A stretch of 64,000 bases of DNA from contig JAJLRJ010000009.1 in the NCBI GenBank assembly GCA_024195265.1, forward strand, positions 16,627,210 to 16,691,209, written 5' to 3'. This document shows, in pieces, positions 45,101-47,020 of this stretch (its first letter is position 1; each line of letters begins with the position of its first letter). The position numbers and the translations under genes were made by a program. The notes under the pieces were generated by a model. That model ran no database searches. It was given only the letters and a program-made list of their open reading frames with translations, and was not told the DNA's origin. This DNA comes from Dendrophyllia cribrosa. Taxonomy: Eukaryota; Cnidaria; Anthozoa; Scleractinia; Dendrophylliidae.

Positions 45101-46329
45101 CTATCGGGGGGTCGTTACTATCGGGGGATCGTTACTATCGGGGGATCGTTACTATCGGGGGATCGTTACTATCGGGGGATCGTTAATATCGGGGGATCGT
45201 TACTATCGGGGGGTCGTTACTATCGGGGGATCGTTACTATCGGGGGATCGTTACTATGAAAGACATCTGAAAAGGGCTCTTTGGCGAGCACTCTTAGATT
45301 GTATTGTGATCCGTGCTGATGAGTTGTTGGCAGTGCTCCTGCGATTTTTCCGCGAATGTCCGCTTTCGTTTCTTACAGAAATTCAATTTATCTTTGGGGT
45401 CGTTACTATCGGGGGATCGTTACTATCGGGGTCCGTTACTATCGGGGATCGTTACTATCGGGGGATCGTTACTATCGGGGGATCGTTAATATCGGGGGAT
45501 CGTTACTATCGGGGGATCGTTACTATCGGGGGGTCGTTACTATCGGGGGATCGTTACTATCGGGGGATCGTTACTATCGGGGGGTTGTTACTATCGGGGG
45601 GTCGTTACTATCGGGGGATCGTTACTATCGGGGGATCGTTACTATCGGGGGATCGTTACTATCGGGGGATCGTTACTATCGGGGGATCGTTACTATCGGG
45701 GGATCGTTAATATCGGGGGATCGTTATTATCGGGGGATCGTTACTTTCGGAGGGTCGCTACTTTAGGAACTTAACGTTATGATTTCAAAGATGCAACAGA
45801 TTTGGAGATCCTAAGGGCGCCTGGCTCTGGATTACATAGATTTGTTCGAGAAAAACACTGGATTATATAGTCATACCTGCCACGAGTGATGGAAGAATGG
45901 AACAAGCTCACCCTTCTTCCGAATTCTTTTCTCAAACGTGCTTTTCCCCATTGTACACTCTTTTTTTATAATGCTGTAGAATTACAAAAGATATTAAAAA
46001 AAGAATTTTTAATCGAGCGTGTCACACAGAATTGTGGGACTGAAAGCCGTGCAAATGGCCCTTAATTCTCCTTCCGATCAAATCCCGTGCGCGTTTTCAG
46101 TCGCAACAGCGCCTAGGCAAGGTACTAGTACTAGTTAGATCTTTCCTACCCTAAGCTTGGGAGGCATCGTATTATTATTTATATGGTCTTCTTGTATTTT
46201 AGTCGCGGTCTCCTTGGAAACATCGCCGACTTTTTGAACATCAATCTTTGCGGCCTGGTGCGACCTTTCCACGTGGATTGGTACCGACAGTACGATATGA
46301 ACTTGATGAGAAGCCATAAGACAGTGTGA
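210..46329 (+). CDS. ZDHHC17: ZDHHC17/HIP14-like ankyrin-repeat palmitoyltransferase (whole gene, 18 exons per transcript)
   Basis: The coding parts join to 1866 nt (622 codons with stop) when exon 11b is used, giving 621 aa; human ZDHHC17 is about 632 aa. Order: short acidic N-terminus (1-52), ankyrin repeats (about 53-285) with ALHWAA, ALHWAV and PLMWAA motifs, two TM helices (about 298-345), TM3 (exon 11), TM4 (exon 12), the cysteine-rich domain with DHHC at 459-462 (C462 is the expected acyl-accepting residue), two more TM helices, TTNE at 555-558, and a C-terminal tail. The family transfers palmitate from palmitoyl-CoA to cysteines of membrane and vesicle proteins, and the ankyrin repeats bind substrates. 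The start ATG at 210 has an AAAATGG context and opens a 19-codon first exon. All 17 junctions keep phase with no internal stop. ZDHHC13 is the alternative paralog, but the intact DHHC (not DQHC) and the overall match favour ZDHHC17 or the ancestor of both. Confidence 0.95.
1310..1400. repeat. Palindromic repeat
   Basis: GATACAATATTCGCG...GATCTGTATGGGATTTACAATGG pairs with CCATTGTAAATACCCATACAGATC...TATATTGTATC around a short centre (CTCGCCTTCGGCTCG). Small MITE-like hairpin. Confidence 0.7.
2020..2690. repeat. Poly-G/C-centred dispersed repeat (ACCCTATTTCAGACC family)
   Basis: Contains several copies of TACCCTATTTCAGACC and CCCCGTTCTAG around GGGGGGGATACTTGGG and GAGTACCCCCCCGGGA. The same vocabulary recurs at 34366-34818, 50824-51291 and (diverged) 57530-57845 and 22265-22530, so it is a dispersed family. 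Confidence 0.7.
4021..4627. mobile_element. Non-autonomous TIR element (MITE)
   Basis: Ends GGCCCTCTGATATTACG and its complement CGTAATATCAGAGGCCGGCC. The interior is filled with repeats of TATGCGATTTTT on both strands. No transposase ORF. Confidence 0.75.
4810..5054 (+). CDS. ZDHHC17: ZDHHC17 exon 2 (first ankyrin repeat)
   Basis: Residues 20-101. The acceptor is TTGTAG|G and the donor is AGA|GTAAGC. The segment [16 protein letters not shown] and then [16 protein letters not shown] closely match the start of the HIP14 ankyrin domain. Ends in phase 2, and the split codon E101 is completed by exon 3. Confidence 0.95.
5150..5510. repeat. Dispersed repeat of 'AAGCGACCACTTT' units
   Basis: Several TTAGTGACCACTT/CTTAAGCGACCACTT units between AGTACAGTCAACTC and its complement GAGTTGACTGTAGT. 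Related motifs occur at 17670-17760, 19105-19480, 23335-23960, 50270-50420 and 58245-58340. Confidence 0.65.
5640..5815. repeat. Dispersed repeat, also at 31165-31330
   Basis: GTGTCTCGCAGAACCT...CGAAGCTC and AGAGATGGAATTT...TTTAAAGTTGAGAC...TCGTTCCCAG are shared by both copies in the same orientation. The 78-codon ORF inside is not conserved. Confidence 0.7.
6020..6100 (-). repeat. tRNA-derived SINE-like head
   Basis: The minus strand reads TTTTGTAGCTCGGTGGTTTA, then GAGCAGCTGACC and a B-box-like GGTTCGATTGCC. A D-arm can form, but the acceptor and anticodon stems are poor and no CCA-ready end is seen, so a SINE or tRNA relic is more likely than a functional tRNA. Confidence 0.55.
6240..6470 (-). 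repeat. tRNA-derived SINE
   Basis: On the minus strand a tRNA-like head (CCGGATGGTGCAGTGGTAAG, then AGCGCTCGCC, B box GGTTCAATTTCC) is followed by a body rich in CGG-TTTT-CTT motifs. Box A and box B spacing suits a Pol III SINE promoter. Lies in intron 2. Confidence 0.65.
6830..6907 (+). CDS. ZDHHC17: ZDHHC17 exon 3 (ankyrin)
   Basis: Residues 101-127 ([14 protein letters not shown], then ASALHWAVR). Acceptor TTCAG|G, donor TTAG|GTGAGG. Continues the second ankyrin repeat. Confidence 0.94.
7565..7586. repeat. Poly-C tract
   Basis: Homopolymeric C run in intron 3. Similar runs elsewhere in the window mark repeat boundaries, so this may be the edge of a decayed copy. Confidence 0.7.
7807..7877 (+). 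CDS. ZDHHC17: ZDHHC17 exon 4 (ankyrin)
   Basis: Residues 127-151 ([20 protein letters not shown], then DIE). Acceptor TTTCAG|G, donor GAAG|GTAACT. Third ankyrin repeat; matches the RQGHLSMVVQLMKYGADPS region of the family. Confidence 0.94.
8026..8229. mobile_element. Palindromic MITE
   Basis: Long inverted repeat with ends GGTGGCAGACAAAACACTG and CAGTGTTTTGTCCACC. The arms are built of repeated GTCCATNNNGTAGTCC units (for example ATGGACTACCC) and meet at TCCCTAGACCTAGGG. Intron 4. Confidence 0.8.
8957..9347. mobile_element. MITE with AAAGGGGCATTGTCAC ends
   Basis: Left end TTAAAGGGGCATTGTCACG, right end GGTGACAGTGTCCCTTTAA. TTAA-like target sites at both sides suggest a piggyBac-type target preference. 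A second member lies at 10929-11370. Confidence 0.7.
10647..10720 (+). CDS. ZDHHC17: ZDHHC17 exon 5 (ankyrin)
   Basis: Residues 151-175 ([20 protein letters not shown], then SKGM). Acceptor TAACAG|GT, donor AATG|GTATGT. Ends in phase 0. Confidence 0.94.
10929..11370. mobile_element. MITE with TTAAAGGGGC ends, second member
   Basis: Left end TTAAAGGGGCTGTCACC, right end TGTGACATTGCCCCGTTAA. Contains the dispersed 'AATGGTCACACCATAGG' repeat (11160-11300), suggesting that repeat travels inside or was captured by this element. Confidence 0.65.
11160..11300. repeat. Dispersed 'GGTACCATGCAAAAGTACTG' repeat
   Basis: GGTACCATGCAAAAGT...GAGGTTTCATTTGAATGGTC...TCAAAAGTTAGAACTAC...TGACTCTGGGAG. Further copies at 17295-17440 (-), 34125-34330 (+), 57220-57400 (-) and 58960-59140 (+). 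Confidence 0.8.
11614..11678 (+). CDS. ZDHHC17: ZDHHC17 exon 6 (ankyrin)
   Basis: Residues 176-197 ([20 protein letters not shown], then FG). Acceptor TTTCAG|GAT, donor TTGG|GTAAGT. Phase 2. Confidence 0.94.
11831..11904 (+). CDS. ZDHHC17: ZDHHC17 exon 7 (ankyrin)
   Basis: Residues 197-222 ([20 protein letters not shown], then HKNT). Acceptor CTTCAG|GCT, donor ACAG|GTAAGG. The preceding intron is only 152 bp, the shortest in the gene. Confidence 0.93.
12388..12476 (+). CDS. ZDHHC17: ZDHHC17 exon 8 (ankyrin)
   Basis: Residues 222-251 ([20 protein letters not shown], then [10 protein letters not shown]). Acceptor CAACAG|CT, donor TGAG|GTACAC. Matches the ALHWAVLAGN region of HIP14. Confidence 0.94.
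13359..13916. mobile_element. TIR element (CTGTGTTCACATCAGG ends)
   Basis: Left GGCTGTGTTCACATCAGG...AACATGTTTAG, right CTAAACATGTATCGCCCAAG...GTGTGAACACAGC. ACATGTTTCG/CGAAACATGT motifs recur inside. No transposase ORF. Intron 8. Confidence 0.7.
14050..14175 (+). CDS. ZDHHC17: ZDHHC17 exon 9 (last ankyrin and linker)
   Basis: Residues 252-293. Begins [15 protein letters not shown], the end of the ankyrin domain, then a basic linker ([16 protein letters not shown]) on the cytosolic side of TM1. Acceptor TAACAG|GGT, donor CAAG|GTATAG. Phase 0 at both ends. Confidence 0.93.
14947..15086 (+). CDS. ZDHHC17: ZDHHC17 exon 10 (TM1 and start of TM2)
   Basis: Residues 294-340. Two hydrophobic stretches: [19 protein letters not shown] and [15 protein letters not shown]. 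Acceptor TTTCAG|GTT. The donor AAC|GTAAGT at 15087 is a strong U2-type site, so it can only pair with U2 (AG) acceptors, that is those of exon 11a or 11b. Confidence 0.93.
15470..15950 (+). repeat. Tandem repeat, period about 165-170 bp, three copies
   Basis: Three diverged copies, each with CACCATCCCTGC/CACCCTGCTC, GTTGA(C/A)CACCTCCAGTTG, CCTCCTCTTTTCCA and GATGTTTGTGTTCCAATGGG. The 143-codon ORF over it is a by-product. Lies in intron 10 upstream of exon 11a. Confidence 0.8.
16134..16237 (+). CDS. ZDHHC17: ZDHHC17 alternative exon 11a (TM3 variant)
   Basis: Encodes 35 codons after joining exon 10 ([20 protein letters not shown], then [15 protein letters not shown]). U2 acceptor with a pyrimidine-rich run, CTCGCAG|ATTGTT. 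Read through, the frame stops at 16267-16269, but the exon has an internal U12-type AT donor, ATATCCTTTA, at 16238. Cutting there leaves phase 1, exactly as needed to enter exon 12. It shares LATK, the ATTGTT start and the donor with exon 11b, so the two look like a diverged exon duplication. Its fit to vertebrate HIP14 is weaker than that of 11b. This isoform would be 620 aa. Confidence 0.85.
16238..16247 (+). promoter_or_regulatory. U12-type AT donor of exon 11a
   Basis: ATATCCTTTA matches the AT-AC U12 5' splice-site consensus exactly. It is identical over ten bases to the donor of exon 11b, while no other donor in the gene resembles it (all others are GTNNGN, U2-type). Confidence 0.85.
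18861..18967 (+). CDS. ZDHHC17: ZDHHC17 exon 11b (canonical TM3 copy)
   Basis: Encodes 36 codons ([20 protein letters not shown], then [15 protein letters not shown]). [10 protein letters not shown] with the following TTWVLFFW matches the family's LPLGIYLATK/VTWFFWFW region (TM3). U2 acceptor TTTGCAG|ATTGTT, U12 AT donor ATATCCTTTA at 18968. It ends in phase 1, the same as exon 11a, and the next in-frame stop lies just past the donor. Confidence 0.93.
18968..18977 (+). promoter_or_regulatory. U12-type AT donor of exon 11b
   Basis: ATATCCTTTA, a consensus AT-AC U12 5' splice site. It begins a 1973-bp intron ending at the AC acceptor at 20940. Confidence 0.92.
19105..19480. repeat. Minisatellite-like block, GACCAGGAGAAGTGTCCC units
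   Basis: Four diverged tandem units of GGGACCAGGAGAAGTGTCC...TTTAAAGAG at 60-70-bp spacing, opening and closing on GTGGAACCTCCATTAGGG and AGTAGAGGTTCCAC. Confidence 0.65.
19517..19798. mobile_element. MITE family M1, copy 1 (TA target)
   Basis: TIR GAGCAGTTTTCAATTGAGTG/CACTCAATTGAAAACTGCTC flanked by TA at 19515-19516 and 19799-19800. Related copies at 41187-41474 and (interrupted) 47975-48697. Sits between exons 11b and 12, inside the U12 intron. Confidence 0.85.
19994..20247. mobile_element. MITE with GGTTCCCACTAGCGACG ends
   Basis: Left GGTTCCCACTAGCGACGTAA, right TTACGTCGCTAGTGGGAACC. The interior consists of short GCGGAATCG/CGATTCCGC units facing one another. Confidence 0.8.
20255..20470. 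mobile_element. Nested inverted repeat with GTGTAGCCGGC motif
   Basis: GCCGGCATGTTAGATGATG and CATCATCTCACATGCCGGC pair around AACATTTTTTGCTGGAAG and its complement; outer TGTTGGTTCAACATTG and complement. Abuts the previous MITE. Confidence 0.7.
20922..20940 (+). promoter_or_regulatory. U12 branch site and AC acceptor before exon 12
   Basis: TTCCTTGAC (20922-20930) is the exact U12 branch-site consensus. The branch A at 20929 is 11 nt from the intron end CCCAC|AT, the usual short U12 spacing. A stop (TAA, 20910-20912) upstream in the exon 12 frame rules out an AG acceptor further 5'. The only in-frame solution is AC at 20939-20940. Confidence 0.93.
20941..21065 (+). CDS. ZDHHC17: ZDHHC17 exon 12 (TM4)
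   Basis: Residues 376-417 ([20 protein letters not shown], then [10 protein letters not shown]). TM4 followed by the conserved KSWK-DPG motif that leads into the cysteine-rich domain. U12 AC acceptor, U2 donor CAAG|GTAAGG. This exon switches back to U2 splicing at its 3' end. Confidence 0.93.
21801..21863 (+). CDS. ZDHHC17: ZDHHC17 exon 13 (start of cysteine-rich domain)
   Basis: Residues 418-438 ([20 protein letters not shown], then L). C434 and C437 are the first zinc-binding pair. Acceptor CTGCAG|ACC, donor CTT|GTAAGT. Confidence 0.94.
22126..22219 (+). CDS. ZDHHC17: ZDHHC17 exon 14 (DHHC active site)
   Basis: Residues 439-470: [19 protein letters not shown] then [11 protein letters not shown]. 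The full DHHC motif (459-462) and the zinc ligands C448, C451, H461 and C468 are present, so the enzyme should be active. Acceptor TTACAG|CTA, donor GTTG|GTAGGT. Confidence 0.96.
22500..22530. repeat. Poly-C tract ending a gene-free repeat (22265-22545)
   Basis: Homopolymer C followed by TGGGGTATTC. The upstream 250 bp carries CCCCAAAAAGTC units, a diverged member of the poly-G/C-bounded family. Intron 14. Confidence 0.6.
23335..23965. repeat. Dispersed 'TATTAAGCGGTCAC' repeat
   Basis: Repeated CTATTAAGCGGTCAC / TTTAAACGGTCACGG units framed by ACAGTCAAACCTCTATTGAG and CTCAATAGAGGTTTAACTGT. Part of the same family as 50270-50420. Intron 14. Confidence 0.65.
24205..24288 (+). CDS. ZDHHC17: ZDHHC17 exon 15 (TM5)
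   Basis: Residues 470-498 ([20 protein letters not shown], then YIYGGTV). Matches family GNHRYFMGYLFFLLF. Acceptor TAACAG|GTG, donor TCT|GTAAGT. It is followed by the 19.3-kb intron that contains the GPCR array. Confidence 0.94.
24361..24585. repeat. Dispersed repeat, second copy at 46803-47020
   Basis: AATAGGCCTTATGCATGATG, ACGTCACCAGCT...CGTTGTTTTTGAGTGGGTATT...GATGAGATTGTCACAGG...AGCGAGGCTTGGG are nearly identical in both copies. About 220 bp, unknown class. Confidence 0.8.
25396..26055 (-). pseudogene. Penelope-like element 3' part: RT tail plus GIY-YIG endonuclease
   Basis: Minus strand. RT-distal segment [19 protein letters not shown], then a TGA stop, [20 protein letters not shown], and the GIY-YIG domain (25555-25851: [20 protein letters not shown], then [10 protein letters not shown], ending [13 protein letters not shown]). 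[10 protein letters not shown] is the GIY-YIG signature with the catalytic arginine. The internal stop and the missing 5' part make it a dead fragment. The region just 3' of the stop carries a hammerhead-like motif (25421-25459), typical of the terminal repeats of these elements. Penelope-like elements are retroelements that use this endonuclease to prime at target DNA. Confidence 0.85.
25421..25459 (-). ncRNA. Minimal hammerhead-ribozyme-like motif in Penelope-like terminus
   Basis: Minus strand, in order: helix I strand ACTA, core CTGATGA, an extra A, helix II GGCA-GCAT-TGCC, core GAAA, a two-pair helix III (AC/GT, no loop), C as the expected cleavage base, helix I strand TAGT (fully complementary to ACTA). 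All core residues of the hammerhead are present. Very short helix III is known in hammerheads reported from Penelope-like elements, which may act as dimers. The extra A after CTGATGA is unusual. Activity is inference. Confidence 0.6.
26236..26530 (+). repeat. Perfect (TTACA)n microsatellite, 59 copies
   Basis: 295 bp of uninterrupted TTACA. The 106-codon [13 protein letters not shown]... is a by-product. It lies exactly between two retroelement fragments, so it may be the 3' tail of one of them. Confidence 0.98.
26570..27112 (-). pseudogene. Reverse transcriptase fragment (YIDDLF motif)
   Basis: Minus strand: [20 protein letters not shown] (catalytic Y-x-DD box), [13 protein letters not shown], then CYLDTRI...[12 protein letters not shown]...[29 protein letters not shown], stop, frameshift, and [11 protein letters not shown]...FTKFFKRHG...EKYG. 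Broken by at least one stop and one frameshift. RT thumb region of a non-LTR or Penelope-type element; I cannot decide which. Possibly the same insertion as the GIY-YIG fragment, split by the TTACA array. Confidence 0.8.
27119..27297. mobile_element. Palindromic MITE (GGCTGGAGTTGA arms)
   Basis: GAGGCTGGAGTTGACCTTG...AACCTTCCTTCTTTTCATATG and CATATGAAAAGCAGGAAGGT...CAACTCCAGCCTC, centred at TTTTTATGCTAACATG. About 75-bp arms. Confidence 0.8.
27338..27652. mobile_element. TIR element with tRNA-like core
   Basis: Ends GTAGAGTCTACCTGCTATAG, CTCAGAAGGAGGTCGGACACC and their complements GGTGTCCGACCTCCTTCTGAG...TTAGACTCTAC. Between them, on the minus strand, a tRNA-like stretch (CTCTGGTACAGTGGGCTATG, B box GGTTCAATCC). 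A SINE captured in a MITE, or a composite element. Confidence 0.65.
27915..28083. mobile_element. GC-rich inverted-repeat element
   Basis: Ends TAGTCTGTTCACAGACTTTT and AATCGGTCTGTAGACAGACTA. The centre is a GCGAGCGAAGCGAGCGCG-rich hairpin, the most GC-rich stretch nearby. Confidence 0.6.
28308..28466. mobile_element. Palindromic MITE (ATTATCGCTATCATG arms)
   Basis: AACAATTATTGGATGAGGTTG, then CATGATAGCGATAATTATCAAGGCC pairs with GGCCTTGATAATTATCGCTATCATG and CCAATAATTGTT. The inner hairpin is TGTGTTATC...GATAACACA. Arms about 65 bp. Confidence 0.8.
29756..29929 (+). CDS. Small upstream ORF in GPCR leader (copy A), 57 aa
   Basis: [20 protein letters not shown], then [20 protein letters not shown]...GL, ending 83 bp before the GPCR start. 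The same-length ORF sits at 39064-39237 before copy C, while copy B (35192) has a stop at codon 4. No known domain; a basic patch KPKKK. It could be a regulatory upstream ORF or simply a conserved leader. Confidence 0.3.
   Translation: MFNRRSLKGSKLFVIALFANGKPKKKFSRYTRVANTEAVAQFSDGPRKHHNGRMNGL
30013..30954 (+). pseudogene. Rhodopsin-class GPCR copy A, decayed
   Basis: Starts like the intact copies ([14 protein letters not shown]...) but has a 23-bp deletion in TM2 at about 30209 (removing the TD of TM2 and shifting frame), a 2-bp deletion near 30296, single-base losses near 30840 (CAAAAATC for CAGAAAATC) and near 30928. TM4-TM6 remain readable (30357-30860), with DVARK-like loop text, SWIP and NPLIY still visible in pieces. 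Its 3' half and 3' flank resemble the truncated copies rather than the full ones, so it preserves the ancestral single-gene layout. It lies on the host gene's strand inside intron 15. Confidence 0.9.
31165..31330. repeat. Dispersed repeat, second copy of 5640-5815
   Basis: Begins GTGTCTCGCAGAACCTCGCG and ends TTTAAAGTTGAGACATTTTCG, TTCCCAG. Confidence 0.7.
31350..32690. other. Intron 15 stretch without recognised gene
   Basis: AT-rich, with a poly-C run at 31461-31472. A 102-codon minus ORF (31751-32059) has no recognisable domain and hydrophobic low-information text. Nothing else supported. Confidence 0.5.
32783..33184 (-). pseudogene. Possible broken gene or exon, coiled-coil-like, unrecognised
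   Basis: Minus strand from the ATG at 33184: [20 protein letters not shown]...[39 protein letters not shown], stop at 32963. Two bases out of frame the text continues as charged, coiled-coil-like sequence ([20 protein letters not shown], then [10 protein letters not shown]...YLSYLRR) and ends at a good donor, ACG|GTAAGG (32783). Open, charged text in two frames plus a donor suggests an exon disrupted by indels, or two exons. I do not recognise the protein. Confidence 0.35.
34366..34818. mobile_element. Poly-G/poly-C-bounded element
   Basis: CCGGGGG...GGTACTCC at the left and GGAGTACTCCCC...CCCGGGGG at the right, a perfect inverted end apart from homopolymer length. Inside: repeated CTATTCTAGAC, ATACCCTA and AACCATACCCTTT. 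Sits inside the upstream flank of GPCR copy B. Confidence 0.75.
35449..36414 (+). CDS. Rhodopsin-class GPCR copy B (intact, 321 aa)
   Basis: Single-exon seven-TM receptor. Landmarks: N41 in GNLLVF (TM1), D70 in LAMTD (TM2), C97 before TM3, DRC at 121-123 in place of DRY, W149 (TM4), P190 (TM5), SWIP at 258-261 (TM6), NPLIY at 297-301 (TM7), and a C-tail cysteine (C318) that could be palmitoylated. N-glycosylation sites at N4 and N11. There is no cysteine in the second extracellular loop, so the usual disulfide with C97 cannot form. No aspartate at position 3.32, so not a typical amine receptor. Nearest style is the amine/adenosine/melanocortin group, and the ligand is unknown. About 92% identical to copy C. 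Confidence 0.92.
   Translation: MSTNISLPVTNITQHSSCDQSLETTFLVLNPTIGVITLIGNLLVFVAIVTSRDLRQHPMNQFLASLAMTDIVMGSCVAPGYSLFCTGCLEYPLSKYCWLLDGPRDIAFASSICNLLVISYDRCLSVYWPLRYPTLMTRRRVIFILTLIWVFSFTVYGIRHFWMHTKTRAELYAIDSLYKTLLLILVFLIPCIIITVINVKIILTIRKQARRIVALELRNPHAQDGDETNYPDENQTDVARKRKGTLACALVVIVFVVSWIPRTIYVAQYKIKGDLKEVNMLLQKISMFFLILQSSVNPLIYSFYRADFRRAVVKLLRCNNN
36413..37075 (+). pseudogene. Truncated GPCR half copy B'
   Basis: Begins with GAGTACCC, the codons for EYPLSKYCW before TM3, overlapping the stop of copy B, and runs to the normal 3' end (LLRCNNN, stop 37073-37075). It lacks TM1-TM2 and has a 2-bp deletion in CCGACTGATG and a stop after the third loop (GTTTGA). Pieces of TM3-TM7 are readable in two frames. 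Not expressible as a receptor. Confidence 0.92.
38107..38453. mobile_element. MITE with GGCCCTGTCAC ends
   Basis: TATGGCCCTGTCACTCATAC at left and GTGTGACAGGGCCTTTA at right. The interior is a run of CATACGCT/AGCGTATG units on both strands. Present in unit 3 and absent from unit 2, so it inserted after the duplication. Confidence 0.85.
39064..39237 (+). CDS. Small upstream ORF in GPCR leader (copy C), 57 aa
   Basis: [20 protein letters not shown], then [13 protein letters not shown]...RLNGL. Same length as in copy A (29756-29929) and 81 bp before the GPCR ATG. An in-frame upstream ATG would extend it to 66 aa. Function unknown. Confidence 0.3.
   Translation: MFNRRSLKGNKFFVIALLANGKPKKKFSHYTRVANTEAVAQFSDGPRKHHNRRLNGL
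39319..40284 (+). CDS. Rhodopsin-class GPCR copy C (intact, 321 aa)
   Basis: I chose the ATG at 39319, which matches the starts of copies A and B; the frame is open 23 codons further upstream, but that stretch is leader in the other copies. Same landmarks as copy B: GNLLVF, LAVTD, C97, DRC, SWIP, NPLIY. Differs from copy B at about 26 residues, all in the first 217; the last about 104 residues are identical. One N-glycosylation site is lost (K11). Position 3.32 is T rather than R and 3.33 is S rather than D, so the ligand pocket may differ. The second extracellular loop again lacks cysteine. Single exon, in host intron 15. Confidence 0.92.
   Translation: MSTNNSLPVTKITQHSSCDQSLEATFLVLNPTIGAITLLGNLLVFVAIVTSRDLRQHPMNQFLASLAVTDVMMGACVAPGYSLFCTGCLEYPLSKYCWLLDGPTSIAFTSSICNLLVISYDRCLSVYWPLRYPTLMTRRRVIFLLTLIWGFSFTVHGIRHFWLHTKARAELHAIDSLYKTFVLILVLLIPCIIITVINVKIILTIRKQAWRNFELEHRNPHAQDGDETNYPDENQTDVARKRKGTLACALVVIVFVVSWIPRTIYVAQYKIKGDLKEVNMLLQKISMFFLILQSSVNPLIYSFYRADFRRAVVKLLRCNNN
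40283..40943 (+). pseudogene. Truncated GPCR half copy C'
   Basis: Same junction as B' (GAGTACCC overlapping the stop of copy C) and the same CCGACTGATG deletion and GTTTGA stop, so the full+half pair was duplicated as one unit after these lesions arose. Extra loss near the end (GACAGTGTTTTTAAG). Confidence 0.92.
41187..41474. mobile_element. MITE family M1, copy 2
   Basis: GAGCACTTTTCAATTGAGGG ... CTCAATTGAAAACTGCTC with TA on both sides (41185-41186, 41475-41476). Close to copy 1 at 19517. Confidence 0.88.
41515..42115 (-). mobile_element. Non-LTR retrotransposon 3' end
   Basis: Minus-strand ORF text [20 protein letters not shown], then [16 protein letters not shown]...[20 protein letters not shown]...GSVLWNKIP is the C-terminal segment found after the RT in L2/CR1-like elements. 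A 3' UTR follows, ending in a (TGA)n-type tail (ATCATCATCATCATCATC at 41518-41533 on +). 5'-truncated. Confidence 0.8.
42770..43195. mobile_element. TIR element (AGTAAGAAATTCTCA ends)
   Basis: GAAATTCTCATATAATTTTCACGG, GTATTCGATCTTTGTTTTG, TGCCAAGCGATTCGAAA mirrored by TTTCGAATCGCTTGGCA, CAAACAAAGATCGAATAC, CCGTGAAAATTCTGTGAGAATTTC. Lies in intron 15 about 0.4 kb before exon 16. Confidence 0.75.
43614..43765 (+). CDS. ZDHHC17: ZDHHC17 exon 16 (TM6)
   Basis: Residues 498-548, including [19 protein letters not shown] and [13 protein letters not shown], which match CSPWMFWMFLNSVFHFMWVAV of the family. Acceptor TCTCAG|ATT, donor TCAG|GTATGA. Confidence 0.94.
43937..44031 (+). CDS. ZDHHC17: ZDHHC17 exon 17 (TTxE motif)
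   Basis: Residues 549-580 ([20 protein letters not shown], then [11 protein letters not shown]). TTNE is the conserved TTxE of DHHC enzymes. Acceptor TTAAAG|TTG is weak in pyrimidines, donor TTTCAG|GTATGA. Confidence 0.92.
44163..44600. mobile_element. MITE with TTAA target duplication
   Basis: AGTGCCCATAACGATTTTTT ... AAAAAATCGTTATGGGCACT, flanked by TTAA at 44159-44162 and 44601-44604. Arms about 90 bp; the centre has a tandem GTTCCTTTGTTTGAAGT repeat. TTAA suggests piggyBac-type mobilisation. Intron 17. Confidence 0.85.
44865..45398 (+). repeat. Higher-order duplication of the array flank (offset 390 bp)
   Basis: TATGAAAGACATCTGAAAAG through GAAATTCAATTTAYCTTTGG (about 140 bp) occurs at 44865-45008 and 45255-45398 with only a few differences, so flank plus array was duplicated in tandem. 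Confidence 0.92.
45005..45760 (+). repeat. 17-bp tandem repeat in two blocks (GTTACTATCGGGGGATC)
   Basis: Two arrays (45005-45257 and 45395-45760) of a 17-bp unit with few variants (GGTC, TAATATC). Because 17 is not a multiple of 3 and no frame meets a stop, long ORFs appear in all three frames (up to 264 codons) repeating [17 protein letters not shown]. No start context or conservation supports translation. Intron 17. Confidence 0.95.
46203..46329 (+). CDS. ZDHHC17: ZDHHC17 exon 18 (C-terminus and stop)
   Basis: Residues 580-621 ([20 protein letters not shown], then [13 protein letters not shown]), matching the RNIIDFFEFRCCGLFRPVIVDWTRQY tail of HIP14. Acceptor TTTTAG|TCG, stop TGA at 46327-46329. 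No canonical AATAAA was seen in the following ~150 bp. Confidence 0.93.
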
Positions 46330-46482
46330 CCATTCTTGTTTTTATAAATATGATATGCAAGTCATACCTACCCTTGGGTGTGCATAGCAACTCACCTAGC
46401 AACCACGCTGGTCAGGAAAGAAGCGTGGGCTCATTCGTGTCAGCTAAAATGCTATAAATAATCATTTGCTTCAGTGCTGTGG

Positions 46483-46785
46483 AGGCGCCGTGTTGTAGTG
46501 GTGTAGTTATTAGGGCGTTGGACGTCAGATCCAAAGTTCGGTAGTTCGAGGTTTGGTCTCCGCGTCGTGTTGTTTTCTAATACAAGAAACTTTACTCCAC
46601 ATTGTCTCTCTACACCCAGATGGGAACCGGCGACAAAATGCTGGGGGTAACCCTGTGATGGACTAGCATTTCATCCAGGTGGGAGTAGAAATAATCTTAG
46701 TTGCTTCATGCGGCGGAAATCGTGTTGAGTTCTGGCCGAGTGGGTACCCTGTGGCTCGTATGCGACTTTACCTTACCTTTTAGTT
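46483..46785 (+). repeat. tRNA-derived SINE
   Basis: tRNA-like head (GTTGTAGTGGTGTAGTTATT...GGTAGTTCGAGGTTTGG) followed by a conserved-looking body: GGGGTAACCCTGTGATGGAC, TAGCATTTCATCCAGG, GTTGCTTCATGC, and CTCGTATGCGACTTTACC. Just downstream of the ZDHHC17 stop, so it may sit in the 3' UTR. Confidence 0.65.
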
Positions 46786-46802
46786 GAACAAATTGGACAA
46801 AT

Positions 46803-47020
46803 AGGCCTTATGCATGATGACGTCACCAGCTGAAAATGCACCACCAAGGCTCGTTTGTACAAAATTCCTTGCAAACCTTTGACAAATTCACGTTGTTTTT
46901 GAGTGGGTATTCTTTTCAAATTTGCTCCTTTGAGAATACATTGATGAGATTGTCACAGGTGTACACTTCGAAAGCGAGGCTTGGGAGAGAAATTAGCTAG
47001 GATGACGTAAACGTGCATTA
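46803..47020. repeat. Dispersed repeat, copy of 24361-24585
   Basis: AATAGGCCTTATGCATGATG through AGCGAGGCTTGGG, same orientation as the intron 15 copy. Confidence 0.8.

Noticed and set aside
45005..45760. CRISPR-like regular array
   Set aside because: Units are contiguous with no spacers, in a eukaryotic intron.
44916..45766. Long ORFs (264, 136, 97 and 87 codons) with [10 protein letters not shown] repeats
   Set aside because: A stop-free 17-bp satellite is open in all frames; no start context or independent coding signal.
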